The notes under the pieces are model-generated. The model saw only the letters and a program-made list of their open reading frames with translations, did not search any database and was not told the DNA's origin. The position numbers and the translations under genes were made by a program. A stretch of DNA of 64,000 bases from Hymenobacter sp. BRD67 (GTDB lineage: Bacteria; Bacteroidota; Bacteroidia; Cytophagales; Hymenobacteraceae): positions 1,302,001-1,366,000 of the forward strand of contig NZ_CP053904.1 of assembly GCF_013256425.1 (NCBI RefSeq), given 5' to 3'. Position 1 is the stretch's first letter. Every line of letters begins with the position of its first letter. Shown here piece by piece: positions 55,318-63,826 of the stretch.

Positions 55318-56576
55318 TTATTTAAGCTTATCCAACGCGGCCTGCAAGCGTGGCAGTGCGGCCTGGATAGAATCCTGCGACTCGGCCCCTACCGACAGCC
55401 GGAACCAGGGCTCTGAGGCATCGGCACCGAAGGCGCTGAATGGCACTACGGCTAGCTGGGCCTCGGTGAGCAGGTAGGAGGTTATCTCTTTGGTAGTAGC
55501 CAGTACCTCGCCAGTGGCCGTGGTGCGGCCCAGTGCGTCCACCTTGGCGGTGAGGTAGATAGCGCCAGCCGGGGCAATGGCATCTACCGGGTAGCCTTGC
55601 GCACGCAGGGCCTTCAGGCCATGATAGCCGGCCTCCAGGCTGGCTTGCAAGCCGCCTTTCAGCTCGGCCAGGTAGCTGTCGACGGCCGCCGTCTCGGGCA
55701 GGAAAGCCGCCGTGGCTACCTGCTCAGCCTTCGGCGCCCAGGCCCCGATGTGGCCCAGCAGCGATTTCATCTTTTCAATAATCAGCTTGGGGCCGAATGA
55801 GTAGCCTACGCGCACGCCGGTAGCCGCAAAGCACTTCGAAATGCCGTCGATGTATACCACGTAGTCGCGCAGGGCCGGGCGCAGGCTTACCGGGTCGAAA
55901 TGCTGGGTCTGCCCGAAGGTCAGGAGCCAGTAAATCTGGTCGTATAAAATATAGAGCGGCTTCTCATCCGGACCGCGGCGCTGGTTCTCAGCCAGTACCA
56001 GGTCGCATATCTCCTCCAGAACCTCCTTGGTAAACACCGTGCCCGTGGGGTTGAGCGGCGAGCACAAAGCCAGCAGCGTGGCGCCCTTCAGCTGCGGAGC
56101 CAGCTCGGCGGCCGTGGGCATAAAATCGTGCTCCGGCTGCGTGGGCACAGCTACCTGCACGGCCCCGACAGGTGGCAGTAATGGTTGTTATTCCACGATG
56201 GCACCGGAAATACTACGCGGTCACCGGGGTCTACCAGGGCCAGATAAGCCGCGTAGATGAGCGGGCGCGAGCCACCGGCCACCAGCAGCTCATCGGCCGG
56301 CGAATAGCTCAGGCCCAGGCGGGTTTTCAGAAAATCGGCGGCGGCCTGGCGCAGGTCGGCGGTGCCGGCGGCCGGCGGGTAGTTGGTCTGGCCCGCCTGA
56401 TAAGCGGCCATTATGCCCTCACGCAGTCCGGCCGGAATCGGAAACAGCGCGGGGTCAAAATCGCCAATGGTTAGGTTGCAGATGGCTGCGCCCTGGCGAA
56501 TCTGTTCGCTCACGGCATTGCCAATTCGAATAATTTCGGAGCCGCTTAGCTGGTCGGCCAGCCGGGAAATACGCAT
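55318..56576 (-). CDS. PLP-dependent aminotransferase, class I type, frame broken
   Basis: About 420 residues after repair. The start MRISRLADQLSGSEII (56576) leads into NLTIGDFDPALFP, AYQAGQTNYPPAAGTADLRQA and VAGGSRPLIYAAYLA (cofactor phosphate and ring contacts). The second frame has SPLNPTGTVFTKEVLEE, YDQIYWLL, and the PLP Lys in IDGISKCFAATGVRVGY. Five G are needed near 56165, where four are seen. The enzyme moves an amino group between an amino acid and a keto acid; the substrates cannot be told. A -7 element lies upstream at 56614. Confidence 0.87.
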
Positions 56577-56613
56577 AGGGTAGGAGGGATTGGGAAGAGA
56601 AGCAATGACCATC

Positions 56614-56621
56614 CAAAGGTA
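56614..56621 (-). promoter_or_regulatory. Candidate -7 element of the aminotransferase gene
   Basis: On the minus strand TACCTTTG, a full TAnnTTTG match, 38 bp before the ATG. No clear -33 TTG. Confidence 0.4.
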
Positions 56622-56651
56622 CCATCTGTTGCAGGATAGCTAAGGAGATTC

Positions 56652-57605
56652 TTACTTCTTCACCACCCAGGGCTCCATACCGCTGAAAATATTCTTCAGG
56701 CTATATTCTTTGGCCTCCTTGGCTGTGAGCTGGTGCGACCACGGCACACGGGCGCCGGGCCGGGCCCCCGGGCCGGTGGAGTGATACTCAGCAAAATAGG
56801 CAGTTTTCTCGTTCTCTGCATTTTTCCAGTTGTCCCAGCCGGCGGGTACAATGTGGCTGCCCAGCTCGCAGTTGATATAGACTACTTTGGCATTGGGCCG
56901 CCAGGGCCGGCCCAGGTATACTTTTTTAGCCAATGCGGTGTCGGCTACTAGCTTGCAATTCAGGAATACCAGTCCGTACGGCTGCTCAGCCGGGGTAGAA
57001 GCGGCCGTCACAAACGAGTTTTTCTTGCTCTTTATCACGCAGTGGTCGAACACGCCGGTGCTGGCCCCGAAAATAAAATCGGTTGTTCCCTCAATGTAGC
57101 AGTCGCGGTAGTATTGCCGGCTGCCGCCGGTAGCCAGCAGCAGCACATCCTGGTTGCCCACCAGGCGGCAGTGCCGAAAAATGGCCCGGTCGCCTTCCAC
57201 GTTCAGGGCCACGGCTTGCCCGGCCTTGTAGCCGGCCGTGTTCTCAAACGTCACGTTTTCGGCCGTAAAGTCGTTGGCCTGCACCAATACTGAGTACGAG
57301 GCCGGCGTGGTCAGGTCCTTGATGCCCACGTGGTCGTCATACGTGATAATGGTACCAGCCGCGTCGTCGCCCCGCAGCACGAGGTGCGTTTTCAGGCTCG
57401 GCACAGCTACCTTTTCGTGGTAAGTGCCTTTTTTGAGCTGGATGACAACCGGCGCCGCCGACTGGCTGGGAGCGGCATCTATGGCTGCCTGCACGGTGCG
57501 AAACTGCCCGCTGCCATCGGCCGCCACTACAAGTGGGCCCGTAGACTGGGCCCGGACAGCAATTGTACTCAGGCCAAAGCCAGCCAGCAAAAAAAACGTT
57601 TTCAT
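56652..57605 (-). CDS. Secreted pectinesterase (CE8)
   Basis: A 317-residue exported enzyme that removes methyl esters from pectin. The signal peptide ends IAVRAQ (residue 20). Beta-helix motifs of the family are clear: GTYHEKVAVPS, GQAVALNVEGDRAIF, NQDVLL, YIEGTTDFIFG (active Asp) and YLGRPWRPNA. The ATG overlaps the stop of the upstream acetylesterase gene by ATGA, so the two are translated together. It is the last gene of the pectin side-chain group. Confidence 0.92.
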   Translation of the reverse strand: MKTFFLLAGFGLSTIAVRAQSTGPLVVAADGSGQFRTVQAAIDAAPSQSAAPVVIQLKKGTYHEKVAVPSLKTHLVLRGDDAAGTIITYDDHVGIKDLTTPASYSVLVQANDFTAENVTFENTAGYKAGQAVALNVEGDRAIFRHCRLVGNQDVLLLATGGSRQYYRDCYIEGTTDFIFGASTGVFDHCVIKSKKNSFVTAASTPAEQPYGLVFLNCKLVADTALAKKVYLGRPWRPNAKVVYINCELGSHIVPAGWDNWKNAENEKTAYFAEYHSTGPGARPGARVPWSHQLTAKEAKEYSLKNIFSGMEPWVVKK

Positions 57606-58435
57606 TTAGGGAGTCGTGGGCTGAGAGTTGGCGCTGCTGGGGTGGCAACGGCATTTTTGGGTAAGGGTCGGGCCAGGTGCTCTTCGGCCAGCGGCACATG
57701 CTGGGCTTTCAGGTCGGCTACCACCAGCTGGGCCATCTTGCGGGCTCCCAGCTCGTTGAAGTGGGTGTTATCGTTGCGGCCCAGGGGGTAGTTGGGATGG
57801 TCGCCGGGGCGAGCTGCATAAACAGCAGCTTGGAGTTCTCATCGCCTAACTTCTGCAGCATGTCCCGGCTCAGCTTGTCCATGTCTACCAGCGTCACGTT
57901 AAGCTCTTTGGCCACTGCCATGGTAGCGGCCGAGTACACGACGTGCGTTTCCTTGATGTGCCCTTGCTTGTCGAAATACCGCCGCGAAACCGGCGTGAGC
58001 AGAATCGGGTTGGCTTTTTTGCTGCGGGCCTCAGTCACAAACTTCGCCAGGTTGCGGCGGTAGTCTTCAGGTGTGGTGTAGCGGTCGGGCTTGTCCTGCG
58101 ACTCGTCGTTGTGTCCGAACTGAATGAACACGTAATCACCGGGTTGTAATGCCTCCACTACCGGCTGCCAGCGGTTTTCGGCCAGGAAGGTGCGCGTGCT
58201 GCGGCCATTTTGGGCGCGGTTGTCCACGACTACCGTGCTGTCGAAAAAAGTACCGAAGGGCATTCCCCAGCCCGTTTCCGGAAACGTAGCCCTGATTTTA
58301 TTGGCCATCGTGGAGTCGCCAATCAGGTAGAGCTTGGTCTTATGAGGGGCCGGGGGCCGCCACAAACGCCAGCAAGCCGAATAAAGCCAGCGGAGCCGCC
58401 TTGTTAAAAAACGAGCTTAATATATTAAATTTCAT
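57602..58435 (-). CDS. Rhamnogalacturonan acetylesterase, SGNH type (first copy), two frame breaks
   Basis: About 278 residues after repair. The leader MKFNILSSFFNKAAP and LALFGLLAFVAAP lies in one frame, the catalytic part in another. The SGNH blocks are LYLIGDSTMANKI (nucleophile Ser), NGRSTRTFLAENRWQ (Gly/Asn), YVFIQFGHNDE (Asn), and DNTHFNELGARKMA (Asp-x-x-His). Breaks lie near 57808 (a C missing) and 58346 (C runs; here a base appears to be extra). The enzyme removes acetyl groups from pectin side chains. It overlaps the pectinesterase start and lies 18 bp downstream of its paralogue. Confidence 0.85.
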
Positions 58436-58453
58436 ATATTATAAATATATAAA

Positions 58454-59254
58454 TTAACGGGCTTGCGGGTCGACGGCTTGCTTCACGGTGCCCTGCACGA
58501 TGCGCTCGGCCAGGCCCAGCTTGAGGGCCCGGATATCGGCCAGCACCAGCTCGGCCATGCGGCGAGCGCCCAGCTCGCTGAAGTGCGTATTGTCTTCGCG
58601 GCCGTCGGGGTAGTTGGGGTGCTCACCGGGCGCTAGGTAATTGAATAGCAGCTTCGAATTTTCGGGTCCGAACTGTTGCAGCAGCACCTGGCTCCGCGCA
58701 TCGAGGTCGATAAGCGGCGTATTCGTTTCGCGGGCTACGCCCCGCACCAACTCGGCGTAGGCGGCGTGGGTTTCCTCAACTTTGCCGGCTGCGTCAAATT
58801 TGCGGCGGGCCACCGGCGTCAGCAGCACCGGCTGCGCCTTGCGGCTGCGGGTTTCGGCTACAAAGCGCTTCAGGTTGGCGGTAAAATCAGCTTCCGGCGT
58901 GTAGCTGGCTTTGGTCGGCACCTCGTCGTTGTGGCCAAACTGGATGAACACGTAGTCGCCCTCACGCAACTCGCTGGCCACGGGCTGCCAGCGGTTCTCG
59001 GCCAAAAACGTTTTTGTGCTGCGCCCATTCTGCGCCCGGTTGTCCACGGTTACGCTTTCGTCGAAAAAGACCGTGAAGGGCATTCCCCAACCGGTTTCGG
59101 GATAGGCCTTTACCTGCTTGATGGCCATAGTGGAGTCGCCAATCAGATACACTCTTGTTTTGGCGGGGGCGGCCGGTATAAATGAAAGCAGCGTCAAACA
59201 TAGCAGCGAGAGCAGGCCCAGGGCTGCCGCTACGGATAAAAAACGGGAATTCAT
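58454..59254 (-). CDS. Rhamnogalacturonan acetylesterase, SGNH type (second copy)
   Basis: A 266-residue exported hydrolase in one unbroken frame. The signal peptide runs to about residue 30 (LLSFIPAAPAK). SGNH blocks: VYLIGDSTMAIKQ, NGRSTKTFLAENRWQPV, VFIQFGHNDEVPT and DNTHFSELGARRMAE. It is a close paralogue of the gene at 57602 and leads the group with the pectinesterase. The pair may split labour between acetyl positions. A short AT-rich gap (18 bp) separates it from the next gene. Confidence 0.92.
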   Translation of the reverse strand: MNSRFLSVAAALGLLSLLCLTLLSFIPAAPAKTRVYLIGDSTMAIKQVKAYPETGWGMPFTVFFDESVTVDNRAQNGRSTKTFLAENRWQPVASELREGDYVFIQFGHNDEVPTKASYTPEADFTANLKRFVAETRSRKAQPVLLTPVARRKFDAAGKVEETHAAYAELVRGVARETNTPLIDLDARSQVLLQQFGPENSKLLFNYLAPGEHPNYPDGREDNTHFSELGARRMAELVLADIRALKLGLAERIVQGTVKQAVDPQAR

Positions 59255-59472
59255 GTGCAGAATAGGAGCGAGAGAATAGCGGCGCCGCTGCTTCAGCGAA
59301 GGCTCAATTGCGGCTAGCCACCCGTAAACCTACTCGGTAAGCCGTGGTCTCACTACACTTTTCTGCGCAATCGTTGCCGATAACGTTGCCGGGCGAGCCG
59401 GGCCAGACAACACAAAAAAAGCCGGCCTTCCAGAAGGAAGACCGGCTATATAGCTTGCGAGGAAAGCGTAGC
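59255..59472. other. Intergenic region between rplS and the acetylesterases
   Basis: 218 bp with no gene. The rplS terminator occupies 59414-59447. The rest should hold the promoter of the acetylesterase operon, but no full TAnnTTTG was found on the minus strand. Confidence 0.4.
59414..59447 (-). terminator. Rho-independent terminator of rplS
   Basis: On the minus strand a 12-bp stem (AGCCGGTCTTCC with GGAAGGCCGGCT, one mismatch) and a TTCT loop, followed by seven T. It is 26 bp after the rplS stop. Confidence 0.88.
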
Positions 59473-59850
59473 TTAGGCAGCTACCTTCTCGACGTCGCGA
59501 CGACGCTCTTTGATACGAGCAGCTTTGCCCGACAGGCCACGCAGGTAGAACAGCCGAGCGCGACGTACTTTGCCGCGACGGATTACTTCGATTTTGTCGA
59601 TGTTGGGCGACAGCAGCGGGAAGATACGCTCGGTACCAATCTGGTTGGAAATCTTGCGAACGGTGAAGGTTTCGCCGTTGCTGCTGGGGTTACGACGCTG
59701 CAGAACCACGCCCTGGAACTGCTGAATGCGCTCCTTGTTGCCCTCGCGGATTTTTACGTGCACGATAATGGTGTCACCGGCAGCAAACTTGGGAAAGCTG
59801 GCGCGGCGCTCCTGGCCTTCGGCATTGATGAAGTCGAGTAGTACGCTCAT
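59473..59850 (-). CDS. rplS: 50S ribosomal protein L19
   Basis: A 125-residue large-subunit protein at the 30S-50S interface. The pattern [24 protein letters not shown] and [21 protein letters not shown] (each partly quoted) is typical, ending with KAARIKERR. It is the last gene of the ordered set rpsP-rimM-trmD-rplS. A weak hairpin (59971) and its own good promoter (59919) lie between it and trmD, so it can be expressed alone. Confidence 0.97.
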   Translation of the reverse strand: MSVLLDFINAEGQERRASFPKFAAGDTIIVHVKIREGNKERIQQFQGVVLQRRNPSSNGETFTVRKISNQIGTERIFPLLSPNIDKIEVIRRGKVRRARLFYLRGLSGKAARIKERRRDVEKVAA

Positions 59851-59918
59851 GGCGAAAAAAAGAATTACGAAGAGACAGCGCCGCTGCCTACTGGATTGGT
59901 ATTTTGCGAAACGGAGCG

Positions 59919-59949
59919 CAAAGATAGAAAATTAAGCGCAGAAATGCAA
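59919..59949 (-). promoter_or_regulatory. Promoter of rplS
   Basis: On the minus strand TTG (59949-59947), 20 bases, then TATCTTTG (59926-59919). Both elements and the spacing match the Bacteroidota consensus TTG-N19-21-TAnnTTTG. Transcription would begin near 59913, 63 bp before the start codon. Confidence 0.65.
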
Positions 59950-59970
59950 GTGTGAGCCGTAGTAATCAGC

Positions 59971-59991
59971 TTAAAAGAGCGTCATGCTCTT
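59971..59991 (-). terminator. Weak terminator between trmD and rplS
   Basis: On the minus strand AAGAGC, ATGAC loop, GCTCTT, then TT. It lies 7 bp after the trmD stop. The loop contains GTCAT, as in the hairpins at 21315 and 61372. Confidence 0.45.
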
Positions 59992-59997
59992 GGCAAG

Positions 59998-60677
59998 CTA
60001 CTCTTTCAGCAAATCGGGCCGCCGCGCCTGGGTGCGGGCCAGCGCCTGCTCGTGCCGCCACTCCTCAATCTTGGGCGTGTTGCCCGAAAGCAGGATTTCC
60101 GGCACAGCCAGCCCGCGCCACTCGGCCGGGCGGGTGTACACGGGCGGGCCAGCAGGTCGTCCTGAAACGAGTCGGAAAGGGCCGATTCTTCGTTGCCCAG
60201 CACGCCCGGCAGCAGCCTTACCACGGCATCGACGAGCACGGCTGCCCCCAGCTCGCCGCCGCTCATCACGAAATCGCCGAGGCTGATTTCGTGGGTAACG
60301 TAGTGGTCGCGAATGCGTTGGTCAACGCCTTTGTAATGGCCGCAGAGCAGGATAACATTGCCCAGCAGCGATAAGCGGTTGGCCAGGGGCTGCCGCAGCG
60401 TCTCGCCGTCGGGCGTGAGGTAGATGATGGCATCGTAGGGCCGCTGGGCTTGCAGCTCGTCAAGCCAGGCGGCAATGGGCTCTACGCGCAGCACCATGCC
60501 CGCGCCGCCGCCAAACACGTAGTCGTCGAGCTGGCCGTGCTTGTTGATGGCGTAGTCGCGCAGGTCGTGCACCCGAATGTCGGCTAGTCCCTTGTCCTGC
60601 GCCCGCTTCACGATGGAATGCGCAAACGGACTTTCGAGCAGGGCCGGCTGGCAGGTAAGAATATCGAACCGAATCAC
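59998..60677 (-). CDS. trmD: tRNA (guanine-N1)-methyltransferase TrmD, frame broken
   Basis: About 227 residues after repair. TrmD methylates G37 next to the anticodon, using S-adenosylmethionine; it prevents +1 frameshifting and is normally essential. Motifs: [54 protein letters not shown] and [16 protein letters not shown] (trefoil-knot SAM site). The frame breaks near 60148 in a run of three C; the restored tail reads [28 protein letters not shown] (partly quoted) and ends LLKE. The break cannot reflect loss of function in a living cell unless a second copy exists. Confidence 0.95.
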
Positions 60678-60766
60678 TGAGTAGCACGAATTTTAACGAA
60701 TTTCACAGATTTTGTGGCCGTTTTCCCTAAAGGCTAAAGGCTTACTTGGCCGGCGCACAGTCGGCC

Positions 60767-61342
60767 TTACTCCTCGTTGGGGTTTTTATGCGCGCCGGGG
60801 TTCATGTAAATATCCAGCAAGCCTTCGGGCATGTTCACAAACAGCTGCTTGGCTGCCATGTCGGCGTGGCTTACCAGCTCATCCACTACCGGCAGCAGCA
60901 CTTCCTGGCCTTTATAGCGCATGGCTAATACATCCTGCTGGGGCAGCTCGTAGAAGTTCTCCACTATGCCCAGTGGCCCTTCGGTGGCATCAATTACCTG
61001 AAAGCCAATAACGTCGTGGAAATAAAACTGCGCCCCTTCCAGCTTAGGCAGCTCGCTCAGCGGCAGCCAGAGCTTGCCACCACGCAAGGGTTCGGCTTCC
61101 TCTATGCGCTCGATGCCGCGCAGCTTGAGCAGCACACGCAGGCCCCCCTGCGGATTTACCCGCTCTACCTGGTAGGCCGTTAGACGGGCCGGCGCGGCGG
61201 GCAGGGCCAGGTACACGGTCTTCAGCTTGTCGTACGTAGCGGCGTCGTCTACATCAAGCTGCGTCACCAGCTGGCCTTTGAGGCCGTGGGGCTTCACGAT
61301 GAAGCCGAGTTCAAAGCATTCGTCGAGCGTCATGCGTAGCAA
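60767..61342 (-). CDS. rimM: Ribosome maturation factor RimM
   Basis: A 191-residue factor for 30S assembly that binds protein S19. The N-terminal barrel starts CFELGFIVKPHGLKG; the PRC barrel includes GAQFYFHDVIGFQVID and DVLAMRYKGQEVLLPVVDEL (partly quoted). A start at 61333 (MTLDECF) is also possible. It follows rpsP in the usual order, but a very strong hairpin stands between the two genes. It is 89 bp upstream of trmD. Confidence 0.95.
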   Translation of the reverse strand: MLRMTLDECFELGFIVKPHGLKGQLVTQLDVDDAATYDKLKTVYLALPAAPARLTAYQVERVNPQGGLRVLLKLRGIERIEEAEPLRGGKLWLPLSELPKLEGAQFYFHDVIGFQVIDATEGPLGIVENFYELPQQDVLAMRYKGQEVLLPVVDELVSHADMAAKQLFVNMPEGLLDIYMNPGAHKNPNEE

Positions 61343-61371
61343 TAAGTAAAGTTAGTGAAATGGCTGATTAA

Positions 61372-61435
61372 TAAGCTGTTAAAAAAGAACGTCATGCTGC
61401 GCTTACGCAACATGACGTTCTTTTTTAACAGCTTA
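61372..61435. terminator. Perfect 25-bp hairpin between rpsP and rimM
   Basis: Arms 61372-61396 and 61411-61435 pair perfectly (core AAAGAACGTCATG) and the inner bases add TGCG/CGCA. A- and T-runs sit inside the stem, so it should stop transcription in both directions. It lies inside the rpsP-rimM set and shares its core with the hairpin at 21315. Confidence 0.8.
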
Positions 61436-61445
61436 CACTGCCAGC

Positions 61446-61999
61446 TTAAGCAGCGGCTTCAGCCGAAGTTTCGGCGGTTTCCGTGGTGCCTTCGGTTGCG
61501 GCTGCCTCAGCCGGAGCGGCGGGGTAGCGGCAGCCAGCGCAGCAGCCTGCTTGGCGGCCAGCGCAGTAGCCCGAGCCTCTTTCACTTTAGTTTCGGCGGC
61601 AAGCTGCTGCTTGCGGGCTTCGGCCTTGGTGTCGGTGAGGCCGGTTTTCTTGGCTTCGATTTTCGCGTCTTTCTCGCTCAGCCAGTCCTGGTAGCGCTGG
61701 TCGGCAACTTCCTGGGTCAGCGCGCCTTTAGTAACGCCAAGCTGAAGGTGACGACGCAGCAGTACGCCGCGGTAGGCCAGCATAGCCCGTACCGTTTCGG
61801 TGGGCTGGGCCCCGTTCATCACCCAGTAAAAGGCCCGGTCAGCGTCGTAAACGATAGTAGCGGGGTTGGTATTGGGGTTGTAGGTACCAAGCTTCTCAAC
61901 GAAGCGGCCATCGCGCGGTGCGCGGGCATCAGCTACTACAATGTCGTAAGTCGCGGCCTTTTTGCGGCCACGGCGGGCGAGGCGGATTTTAACTGCCAT
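61446..61999 (-). CDS. rpsP: 30S ribosomal protein S16 with C-terminal extension, frame broken
   Basis: About 184 residues. The S16 core [22 protein letters not shown] and [12 protein letters not shown] takes the first 80-90 residues. A long extension rich in Ala, Lys and Glu follows, as in many Bacteroidota S16 proteins. Near 61523 a run of four C should be five; the restored tail ends [10 protein letters not shown]. The start is MAVKIR at 61999; a longer frame to 62068 has no family sequence. It leads the ribosomal set. Confidence 0.95.
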
Positions 62000-62065
62000 A
62001 AACCTTGGGGTTGTGCGACGCAGCTCGTGCGTCTGGGTGAGGGATAATTTCCCTGTTTGGGGCCG

Positions 62066-62073
62066 CAAAGGTA
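62066..62073 (-). promoter_or_regulatory. Candidate -7 element of rpsP
   Basis: On the minus strand TACCTTTG, a full match to TAnnTTTG, 66 bp before the rpsP start. A TTG lies 13 bp upstream, closer than usual. Confidence 0.45.
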
Positions 62074-62090
62074 CGGAGAGTCAGCGCAAT

Positions 62091-62122
62091 AAAAAAGGCC
62101 GAAGGGATACTTCAGCCTTTTA
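62091..62122 (-). terminator. Terminator of the desaturase gene
   Basis: On the minus strand AAAAGGCTGAAG and CTTCGGCCTTTT pair with one bulge around a TATCC loop, followed by T. It is 19 bp after the desaturase stop. Confidence 0.75.
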
Positions 62123-62141
62123 CTTGTTTGTTTAGCGAAAT

Positions 62142-62915
62142 TTACGCAGCCTGCGCCAGCTTTTTGACGCGCTGCTTGGGCTGCACGTTGCGGCGCTTAA
62201 TCTTGATAATACGGGCCTTATCAAGCGTCCAGATAGCCACGTAGGTGGGGTCAAACTCCCACCACTTCACGCCGAAGTTGACGCGCATGGGCAGCTTGTG
62301 GTGGTTGTTCTGAAACAGCTCACCAAAGGCCAGAAAGTCCAGCGCCAGCGTATTCTTCGATTTATCATGGTTATCGAAGTTCTGGTAGCCGTACTTGTGG
62401 CCGCCCCAGTTCACGATGGCACCGTGAATCGGACCCATCAGAAAGTGAATCGGCAGCAGCAGGTATTGCCACCAGGCCGTAGCAAAGTTGATGTAAAACA
62501 GCACGTAAGCCGTGCCCCAGCCGAGGCGCGAAATGGCCGTGCCGCCAAAGGCCTCCAGCGCTTTCCACTGCGGAATGTCGCCTTCAAAGCGCTCAGCCAG
62601 CTCATTTTTGTGGTTTACGACGTCGTTGTAAATATTCTTGGTCTTCCACATCATGTCAAACGCATTGTTTGAGAAGTGCGGTGAGTGCGGGTCCAGCTCA
62701 GTATCGGAGTAGGCGTGGTGCATGCGGTGCAGCAGCGCGTAGGCACGCGGCGACAAAAACGAGCTACCCTGGCAGATATAAGTGAATAGGTAAAAAAACC
62801 GCTCCCAGAACTTGTTCATCGTGAACATTTTATGCGCCGCGTAGCGATGCAGGTAAAACGTCTGGGTAAACAGCGACAGGTAGTAGTGGGCAACGAAGAA
62901 AACCAGAATAACCAT
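62142..62915 (-). CDS. Acyl-CoA/fatty-acid desaturase
   Basis: A 257-residue membrane enzyme of the stearoyl-CoA desaturase (delta-9) group. Its three His boxes are HRYAAH (residues 23-28), HRMHHAYSD (about 65) and NNHHKLP (about 205), which hold a di-iron centre. Membrane segments surround them. It puts a double bond into acyl chains, controlling membrane fluidity. At 257 residues it is shorter than the usual 300 or more. It precedes the rpsP set on the same strand and is separated by a terminator. Confidence 0.88.
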   Translation of the reverse strand: MVILVFFVAHYYLSLFTQTFYLHRYAAHKMFTMNKFWERFFYLFTYICQGSSFLSPRAYALLHRMHHAYSDTELDPHSPHFSNNAFDMMWKTKNIYNDVVNHKNELAERFEGDIPQWKALEAFGGTAISRLGWGTAYVLFYINFATAWWQYLLLPIHFLMGPIHGAIVNWGGHKYGYQNFDNHDKSKNTLALDFLAFGELFQNNHHKLPMRVNFGVKWWEFDPTYVAIWTLDKARIIKIKRRNVQPKQRVKKLAQAA

Positions 62916-63115
62916 TCGGTATAATACTTATGGAGTGAGCTTAACGCCGCCCGCACAATCTATTCCAGTGGGCATAGTTCATCAATAAGGCAAAATTACG
63001 GCCGTTGGTTAACCGAAATTGCCCAAATGCGTCACAATGCCCTAATGTTACACGGTCCTGAAGTTGACAGGTGACCATTACGCGGGCCAGCTGTTTTTGC
63101 CGGTATGCTACCGGC

Positions 63116-63826
63116 TTATCTGTAAAAAGCCCGGGCCGCATCCCAGTGCGGGGCGTCGGGCAGGGGAGCCACAAATTTCATTGCCTCTTTCGTAACCGGG
63201 TGCTGAATTTCGAGCTGCCGGGCATGCAGCGCAATGCTCACATCGGGCAAAGGATTCAGAAAACCATATTTTACGTCGCCCACGATGGGCGTACCCAGGC
63301 CGGTGGCCAACTGCACCCGAATCTGGTGCGGGCGGCCGGTTATGGGGTTCACCTGCAGCAGGTAGCGGTTGGCGGCCGGGCCCAGCAGCTGGTAGCTCAG
63401 CTCGGAGCGCTGGCCCTGGCCGTGGCGCTCCGGGTAGGCTTTGGTGACATTGCGCATGGGGTCTTTCACCAGCCAGTGAATAAGGGTGCCCTGCTCGGGC
63501 ACCGGGGGCTTGCCGGTGAGCGCCCAGTAGGTTTTTTTCATCTGGCTGTCGCGAAACATCTCGTTCAGGCGGCTCAGGGCTTTGCTCGTTTTGGCCAGCA
63601 CCACAATGCCCGACACCGGCCGGTCGATGCGGTGAGCCACGCCGATGAAGGCCGCGCCAGGCTTTTTGTACTTGAATTTCAAGTACTCAGCTGCTTTGTT
63701 GGAGAGCGGCTCGTCGCCGGTTTCGTCGCCCTGCACCAGAATGCCGGCCGGCTTATTAATCACCAGCAGGTGATTGTCTTCAAAAATAATTTCCCGGCCT
63801 TCGGCCCACAGGTTCGGACGATTCAC
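63116..63826 (-). CDS. RluA-family pseudouridine synthase
   Basis: A 236-residue RNA-modifying enzyme that turns uridine into pseudouridine in rRNA or tRNA. The catalytic motif is HRIDRPVSGIVVLAKT, with the nucleophilic Asp in HRIDRP. DNHLLVINKPAGILVQ starts the domain and TGRPHQIRVQLA ends it. There is no N-terminal S4 domain, so it resembles the short RluA group. Target base unknown. The remaining 174 bp to the window edge show no gene. Confidence 0.93.
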   Translation of the reverse strand: MNRPNLWAEGREIIFEDNHLLVINKPAGILVQGDETGDEPLSNKAAEYLKFKYKKPGAAFIGVAHRIDRPVSGIVVLAKTSKALSRLNEMFRDSQMKKTYWALTGKPPVPEQGTLIHWLVKDPMRNVTKAYPERHGQGQRSELSYQLLGPAANRYLLQVNPITGRPHQIRVQLATGLGTPIVGDVKYGFLNPLPDVSIALHARQLEIQHPVTKEAMKFVAPLPDAPHWDAARAFYR

